In this document: piece after piece, positions 59,598-64,000 of the stretch
Position numbering within the stretch: the first letter of the stretch is position 1
Layout: the number at the start of each line of letters is the position of its first letter
Assembly (NCBI GenBank): GCA_039944855.1
Contig: JBDUXZ010000002.1
Coordinates: 1 to 64,000 of the forward strand
From: Rhodothermales bacterium
GTDB taxonomy: Bacteria; Bacteroidota; Rhodothermia; Rhodothermales; JANQRZ01
Length of the DNA stretch: 64,000 nt
Direction: 5' to 3'
The notes under the pieces: generated by a model
The model's input: the letters and a program-made list of their open reading frames with translations, nothing else
Told to the model about the DNA's origin: nothing
Databases searched by the model: none
Translations under genes and position numbers: made by a program

Positions 59598-60554
59598 TTA
59601 CGATTTCGAGGCGCGGAGGCGGTCGAAGTGGACCTGCTGGTCGGTGCCGGGCGGGACGCTGAACGGGTCGGCGGGGAGGTCGGCGAGGTTCGGGCGCGGG
59701 CCGGCGGGGGTGTGGACGAAGCGCTGCGGGCGGCCGTCGGGCTCCTCGCCGTCGCCGAGCACGAGGACCGTCGTGCCCTGCTCGACGACGCGGCCGGCGC
59801 TGTCGCGCTTCCAGCCGTCGGCCCAGTCGTAGATCCACTTCGCGTCGGCGGCGATGAGGCGGACGCAGCCGTGGCTGGCGGGCGCACCCGTCGGCATCGT
59901 GTACTGGTGGATGTGGAAGCCGCGCGGGGCGTGGAAGTTGAACACCCACTTCATCAGCCACTCCTCACCTTCCGGGCTCTCGGACGAGATGCGCTCGGGC
60001 TCCTGCCAGTTGAAGTTGTACCGGCCGCCCGGCGTGCGCGAGCCCTCCGCGCCCGTGTTCACGACGCCCCACCGCTGGAGCCGGCCGTACTCGTAGGCCG
60101 CCCACGCCTGCACCTTCTTATCGATGACGAACAGCTTGTCGAAGTCCGCCGCGCCTTCATAAAAACGGGGGAACGGGGCATACGCGCGGATGTCGAGGTC
60201 CGCCCGGCTCGGGACGATCAGCGTGTCGCCAACGCTGAGCTCGGGCACGCGGACGTAGTTGATGAACTCGATGAGCGGGAGGTGCTCGCGGCCCGCGCGG
60301 GCGTCGCCCTCGCCGAGCTCTTTGTAGAGCCGGTGGCGGGCCCACACCGAGTTGCCCTCGGGGTCGCTGAGCACCGCGTAGCGGTACGTCACCTCCGGCA
60401 ATGCGTCGAGGTCGCCGTGCCGAGCGTAGAGGAGCGCTTCGAGGTCTTGCTGGTCGTAGTAGCGCTGGTACGAGCCCTGCGCGGCGGCCGGCGCGGCGAG
60501 TGCCGTGCAGCCGAGCACCAACAAGAGAAGGGGACGAAACACGAGCGGACGCAT
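59598..60554 (-). CDS. Exported L,D-transpeptidase (YkuD)
   Basis: A 318-residue exported protein. A signal peptide (residues 1-26, ending AAAQ) precedes a basic region, then a YkuD domain from about residue 140. The catalytic motif is HIHQYTMPTGAPASHGCVRLIAADAKWIYD (in parts), with His228 and Cys230, plus an Arg two residues later. These enzymes make 3-3 crosslinks in peptidoglycan or attach lipoproteins. A LysM-like part is suggested by VGDTLIVPS (about 108-116). The ATG at 60554 is chosen because it starts the signal peptide. Confidence 0.92.
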   Translation of the reverse strand: MRPLVFRPLLLLVLGCTALAAPAAAQGSYQRYYDQQDLEALLYARHGDLDALPEVTYRYAVLSDPEGNSVWARHRLYKELGEGDARAGREHLPLIEFINYVRVPELSVGDTLIVPSRADLDIRAYAPFPRFYEGAADFDKLFVIDKKVQAWAAYEYGRLQRWGVVNTGAEGSRTPGGRYNFNWQEPERISSESPEGEEWLMKWVFNFHAPRGFHIHQYTMPTGAPASHGCVRLIAADAKWIYDWADGWKRDSAGRVVEQGTTVLVLGDGEEPDGRPQRFVHTPAGPRPNLADLPADPFSVPPGTDQQVHFDRLRASKS

Positions 60555-60667
60555 TATGAGCAGGGGAATGATTGCAGAAGGGGGCATACTACGGCGGAGC
60601 CGGGAGCAGGCTCCGGCGTCCTGCGGTTTCTGGCCTTGTGCCGTACAAGATTCCCGCCAACTTCCCG

Positions 60668-61762
60668 CTAGCCGCCGTCGCGCCAGCGGAGGCGGACGAC
60701 GAGCGGGCGGTGGTCCGAGAACGTGACGGCGGGGACGTGGGCCTCGACGACCTCCCACGCGGGGTCCACGAGCACGTGGTCGATGCGGACGACGGGGAAG
60801 TCGGCGCGGTACGTCCCGCCCCAGCCCGAGCCGGCGACGGCGAAGGCATCGGTCCGGCCCTCGGCGAGGCGGTGGTAGCCCCAGTTGTTCGCCGTCGCGT
60901 TGAAGTCGCCCGCGACGATGACGGGGAGCGTCTCCGCCTCGATCTCGCGGACGATCTCCTCGACCTCGGCGGCGCGGCGGCGGTACGCCTCGCGGTAGCG
61001 GCGGACGAACGGGAGCCACGTGCCCGGCTGGAGGAGGCGGACGTCCTCCTCCCACGGCTTCTCCTGCCCGAAGTAGCGGAGGTGGACATTGTAGTGGACG
61101 CCCTCGCGCCCCTGCCACCGGAACCGGGTGCGGACGTACTGCGACGCGCCCCGGTCCTCCGGCCCCGTCTCCAGCGTCCGCTGCAACTGCTGAACAACGA
61201 CGAGCCCGCCCGGCGCGTCGGGCCGGATCAGGACGGGCTGGTGCGTCACCCAGTCTGGCGGGATCGCGAGTAAGTACCCCAGCGAATCCACGGCGGGGCT
61301 GACGTACGACGCGATCGTCGGTCGGTACGGTGGCTGCGTGCGGTGGCGCGCGACGGTCTCCTGGAGCCCCACGAACACGGGCCGCTCCGCCACGAGCAGA
61401 TCGAACACGTCGGCCGCCAGTTGCTCGGCGCTCGGGCCGAAGCGCGGGACGTTCAGCGTCATCACCACGAGGTCATCGTCGGCGGCGGGGCCGGCCTGTT
61501 GGAGCCGCTCGAACGGGACGAGCCGGAGCGCGAGCACGACGAGCGCCACGACGTGGAGCGCCACCCAGCCCCACCGTTTCATCGCCACGGGCACGGCCGT
61601 CAGCACGAGGAGGGCGACGGCGAACGCCGGGAGCGCGACGGCGAGCAGTTCACTCCACCAGAACGTCCGAGGGTCGACGTGGACGGCGGCGTAGCCCGTC
61701 GCTGCGGCGAGCAGGACGAGCCCGTCGAGCAGCACGAACAGGGCCCAGAAGAAACGGCGCAC
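60668..61762 (-). CDS. Membrane endonuclease/exonuclease/phosphatase family protein
   Basis: A 364-residue protein with three N-terminal membrane helices (about residues 4-25, 35-60 and 65-90) and a C-terminal EEP domain. EEP motifs in order: VVMTLNVPRFG (Asn), VGLQETVARH (Glu), VIVAGDFNATANNWGY (Asp, Asn), RIDHVLVDP (Asp-His) and TFSDHRPLVVR (Asp-His). All catalytic residues are present. Members include nucleases and phospholipid phosphatases, and the membrane anchor suggests a periplasmic or outer-face phosphodiesterase. The start is a GTG at 61762 (MRRFFWALF); no ATG is available nearby. Confidence 0.87.
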   Translation of the reverse strand: MRRFFWALFVLLDGLVLLAAATGYAAVHVDPRTFWWSELLAVALPAFAVALLVLTAVPVAMKRWGWVALHVVALVVLALRLVPFERLQQAGPAADDDLVVMTLNVPRFGPSAEQLAADVFDLLVAERPVFVGLQETVARHRTQPPYRPTIASYVSPAVDSLGYLLAIPPDWVTHQPVLIRPDAPGGLVVVQQLQRTLETGPEDRGASQYVRTRFRWQGREGVHYNVHLRYFGQEKPWEEDVRLLQPGTWLPFVRRYREAYRRRAAEVEEIVREIEAETLPVIVAGDFNATANNWGYHRLAEGRTDAFAVAGSGWGGTYRADFPVVRIDHVLVDPAWEVVEAHVPAVTFSDHRPLVVRLRWRDGG

Positions 61763-61833
61763 GAGGGAAGGGGATGACGGTGGGAAGGTGGAGGATACCG
61801 CCGTATCGCCTCGCCCTGCCACGCCGCGCCCGT

Positions 61834-62811
61834 TCAATCGTTCTGGCTCGCTTCGTAGAGCGCGCGCTTTTCCTCTTCGGTGAGCGCGTCGTACCCCCGC
61901 TCGTTGATCTTGTCGAGGATGCGGTCGATGTCCGCTGGGCCTACGACCTCGACGTCTTTCTTGGGCACCCGTTTCATGCGGCGCCCCGTGTCCGACTTCC
62001 CGGACGAGGCGGCGCGGCGCGGCGCGTCCTCGTCGCCTTTCCGGCCGGCCAGCCAGCGGTCGAGCCGGGCGAGCACGCCGCCCTTCTCCTCGCCGCGCGC
62101 CGGGGCGCTGTAACCGCCGTAGGCAGAGCGTTGTGGGAAAAACGCCTGCGCCCACGCCGCGAGGTCGGTGCCGCGCTGCTGCGCCCAGCCGAAGAGGAAG
62201 CCGATGCCCGCACCGCCGAGGTACGTCAGGAGCAGCGCGGGATGGCCGAGCGTGAACAGGACCGAGAGCAGGAGGAAGCCACCCGCCAGCCACTTCAGCG
62301 GGACGACGCCGATGATGAACAGCCCGATGCCGCGGTTCGGGTAGAGCGCCGCCACGCAGAAGAGCACGCCGAAGACGGGCGCCATCGCCCCGTCCACCGG
62401 GAACAGCCGGCCGTCGGGGATCACCGCGCCGAGGAGCACGGCGAGGAGCGCGCCACCGATCGCGGCGAGCACGTAAAGCCCGAAGAGCCGGTGGCTGCCG
62501 TAGGTCTCCTCGAAGTCCCGGCCCATCCAGTAGAGCCAGAGCATGTTGAACCCGAACGAGATCAGCCCCCAGAACCCGACTTGCAAATGGACGACGCTGT
62601 ACGTCAGGAGCTGCCACGGCCGGAACAGCGGCGTCGGCAGCGCCGGGTTCAGCGCGAGGTACTCCACGACGAACGTCGCCGCCGGCCCCGAGAGGCGGAC
62701 GAAGAACCACGCGACGTAGATCACCGTGTTCACGGTGAGCAGGAGGCGCAGCGCCGGCGGCAGCAGGCGGTACCACCGCTGAAATCGGTCCAGGGGAGAT
62801 TCTCCGGTCAT
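61834..62811 (-). CDS. Rhomboid-like protein lacking the catalytic dyad (pseudoprotease)
   Basis: A 325-residue six-helix rhomboid-fold protein. The Ser of the GxSG motif is lost (LFPVDGAMAPVFGV), and the second-helix His is Tyr (LLTYLGGAGIGFLFG). In the next gene both are intact (GASGGVFG and FAHLGGALAGF). So this one should not cut proteins by the rhomboid mechanism. The C-terminal 110 residues are soluble and basic, ending in the common VVGPADIDRILDKINERGYDALTEEEKRALYEASQ module (in parts). It starts 120 bp after the active rhomboid. A role as a client-binding partner is inferred. Confidence 0.87.
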   Translation of the reverse strand: MTGESPLDRFQRWYRLLPPALRLLLTVNTVIYVAWFFVRLSGPAATFVVEYLALNPALPTPLFRPWQLLTYSVVHLQVGFWGLISFGFNMLWLYWMGRDFEETYGSHRLFGLYVLAAIGGALLAVLLGAVIPDGRLFPVDGAMAPVFGVLFCVAALYPNRGIGLFIIGVVPLKWLAGGFLLLSVLFTLGHPALLLTYLGGAGIGFLFGWAQQRGTDLAAWAQAFFPQRSAYGGYSAPARGEEKGGVLARLDRWLAGRKGDEDAPRRAASSGKSDTGRRMKRVPKKDVEVVGPADIDRILDKINERGYDALTEEEKRALYEASQND

Positions 62812-62931
62812 AAAGCCGCGGGGAGACCCGCTATCAATCCGACGGTCCGGCGGGGAAGGCTCGCAGGGCCCCTCCCGTCCCCGGATGATACCACGCGCGC
62901 AACGACGCGCCGAGGCAGCAAGCGGAAAAGT

Positions 62932-63642
62932 TTAGTACCCAGCGCGGCGCGGTTGCGGCCCAATCGGGAGCTTCCCGCGCCAGTACTGGATGAGGAGGAA
63001 GCCGGCGAGCGCGCCGCCGAGGTGGGCGAAGTTCGCCACGCCCGCCTGCGTGCCCGTGACGCCGGCGTAGAGCTGGAGCACCATCAGCCCCGTCACAAAC
63101 CACTTCGCTTTGATCGGGATCGGGGGAATGAGCAGCATCACGCGCTCCTCGGGGTACATCATCCCGAAGGCGAGGAGCACGCCGAACACGCCGCCCGAGG
63201 CCCCGACCGTCGGCACGATCACCGGGTCGCCGATGCCGAAGAGGAACGGCGACGAGGTCACGAGGAGCTGGAGCAGGCTAGCTCCGATCACGCAGAAAAA
63301 GTAGAAAAACAGGAAGCGCTGGCTCCCCCACGTGTTCTCGATCCGCATCCCGAACATCCAGAGGCCGAACATATTGAAGAAGATGTGGCCGAGCCCGCCG
63401 TGGAGGAACGCCGTCGTGACGAGCTGCCACGGGTAGAACTGCGGAACCGCGTTCACCTGCCCGAACCGGCTCGGCGCGACGTCGGGCGTCCCCGCCGGCC
63501 ACAGCGCGAACCACTGGAAGAGGAAAGCCTGCATCTGAGGCGCGACGGTGGCGAAGTACACGAGCCCGTTGATGATCAGGAGGTTCTTGATCACCGGTGG
63601 CATTACGCTCCACGTCGGCGGCTGGTACGCGGTCTGGTTCAT
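62932..63642 (-). CDS. Rhomboid intramembrane serine protease
   Basis: A 236-residue six-helix rhomboid protease. The nucleophile is the Ser of VPTVGASGGVFGVLLAFGMMYP and the base is the His of ANFAHLGGALAGFLLIQYW. The typical FLHGGLGHIFFNMFGLWMFG segment, with oxyanion His/Asn, is intact. Rhomboids cut membrane proteins within their helices; the client is unknown. It starts with MNQTAYQPP at 63642, and is followed by the catalytically dead paralogue. Confidence 0.92.
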   Translation of the reverse strand: MNQTAYQPPTWSVMPPVIKNLLIINGLVYFATVAPQMQAFLFQWFALWPAGTPDVAPSRFGQVNAVPQFYPWQLVTTAFLHGGLGHIFFNMFGLWMFGMRIENTWGSQRFLFFYFFCVIGASLLQLLVTSSPFLFGIGDPVIVPTVGASGGVFGVLLAFGMMYPEERVMLLIPPIPIKAKWFVTGLMVLQLYAGVTGTQAGVANFAHLGGALAGFLLIQYWRGKLPIGPQPRRAGY

Positions 63643-63741
63643 TGACTAAAACAGGGGTGACGGAGTAGGGGTAGAACGGGGCCCCCGATGCGGGGGTTGC
63701 GTCGAACGAGCCGAGCCGGGGAAGGTTGCGAACGGTCGGAT

Positions 63742-63916
63742 AAGGGGAAAGGGTGAGGGGAAAAGGGTAAAATGAGCGCATCTGCCGGGACCGCATTACG
63801 CTCCCCGTGCGCTCGCCCGTACCGACTCGACGGTGCCGTACCGACTCGGCTGTGCCGCTTCAATGGCTTAATCCGATCTCCCCTCTTTACCCTTCACCCT
63901 TTTCCCTTTTCCCCTT
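63742..63916. repeat. Inverted array of AAGGGGAAA/TTTACCC words
   Basis: AAGGGGAAAGGGTGAGGGG and AAAAGGGTAAA (63742-63771) face TTTACCCTTCACCC and TTTTCCCTTTTCCCCTT (63885-63916). The arms are about 30 bp with small gaps. The right arm ends six bases before the GTG of the next gene. The 110-bp loop holds a 19-bp tandem repeat (63819-63856). Confidence 0.7.
63819..63856. repeat. 19-bp tandem direct repeat
   Basis: GTACCGACTCGACGGTGCC is followed at once by GTACCGACTCGGCTGTGCC, with two mismatches. It lies in the spacer between the rhomboid and the next gene, inside the loop of the inverted array. Confidence 0.6.
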
Positions 63917-63921
63917 CGACT

Positions 63922-64000
63922 GTGTACCTCTTCCTCTCCGACCTCCACCTCGGGCGCGGCACCGCTGCCGAGAGCCGCGCCGCCGAACGCGACGCGCTCG
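63922..64000 (+). CDS. Calcineurin-like phosphoesterase, LpxH-like (5' end only)
   Basis: Only 26 codons are visible before the right edge. They begin GTG (read as Met), then YLFLSDLHLGRGTAAESRAAERDAL. SDLHLG is the first metal-binding motif of calcineurin-like phosphoesterases and this start is typical of UDP-2,3-diacylglucosamine diphosphatase (LpxH) or related enzymes of lipid A synthesis. The family is clear; the exact substrate is not. Confidence 0.7.
   Translation, partial: MYLFLSDLHLGRGTAAESRAAERDAL

Noticed and set aside
63819-63856. 19-bp tandem repeat as an attachment site
   Set aside because: The copies are directly adjacent with nothing between them, and no integrase or tRNA gene is near.
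1-64000. tRNA, rRNA, CRISPR array, prophage or classical insertion sequence
   Set aside because: No cloverleaf, rRNA-like stretch, regularly spaced repeats, phage genes or IS with terminal repeats were found; the only transposase-like gene is the single RAYT.

Overview
The window is a 64 kb chromosomal segment of a high-GC member of the Bacteroidota, most likely class Rhodothermia (Rhodothermus/Salinibacter/Rubricoccus side). Four things point there: secreted proteins ending in type IX secretion (T9SS) C-terminal sorting domains; a complete alternative complex III (ActABCDEF) followed by a caa3-type oxidase with the A2-type YSHPAV motif, the arrangement known from Rhodothermus marinus; a DUF2723 membrane protein; and promoters of the Bacteroidota type (TTG, about 20 nt, then TAnnTT). 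No rRNA, tRNA, CRISPR array, prophage or large mobile element was seen. Genes are dense and mostly housekeeping.

Layout. 1-3.6 kb: two exported proteins (an LVIVD-repeat propeller cut by the left edge, and a T9SS protein) around an AT-rich spacer with a palindrome. 3.6-16.6 kb: MBL hydrolase, then a mostly plus-strand run (metallophosphoesterase, LptF/G permease, rsmI, thioredoxin-like protein, small membrane protein, alpha/beta hydrolase, DUF2723 protein, ybeY, topA). 16.6-18.3 kb: hpf with its own promoter, leader hairpin and terminator, then a Na/Pi-type transporter. 18.3-34.2 kb, minus strand: the respiratory block actABCDEF, an unknown one-helix protein, SCO1, ctaC-D-E-F, a second small unknown protein, and metF. 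ACIII would oxidise menaquinol and pass electrons through cytochrome c domains to the caa3 oxidase. 34.2-37.6 kb: an FG-GAP-like T9SS protein lying between an intact MATE transporter gene and an 89-bp duplicate of that gene's 3' end. 37.7-46.5 kb: hybrid histidine kinase, glycosyltransferase fusion, accA, thioesterase, nadC, RlpA-like protein, plsY. 46.7-52.4 kb: beta-barrel protein, tesA divergent from ybbA-ybbP (the E. coli neighbourhood), and a REP-associated tyrosine transposase (RAYT). 52.4-64 kb: isochorismatase-like hydrolase, rimK, rimB, pyrB, pyrR, HEAGH membrane protein, DUF58 protein, M28 peptidase, L,D-transpeptidase, EEP hydrolase, two rhomboids (one lacking its catalytic residues) and the start of an LpxH-like phosphoesterase.

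The non-coding DNA gives the most unusual observations. The same 22-bp inverted repeat (7-bp arms, 8-nt T-rich centre) precedes both the act unit and the unknown-SCO-cta unit, suggesting co-regulation. Many spacers hold self-complementary DNA of several families: GTAG-ended palindromes of about 28 bp, one of them inside the RAYT gene, and imperfect inverted arrays each built from one short word and its complement. Some of this repeat DNA is translated, in the YbeY, PyrR, PyrB and NadC coding regions.
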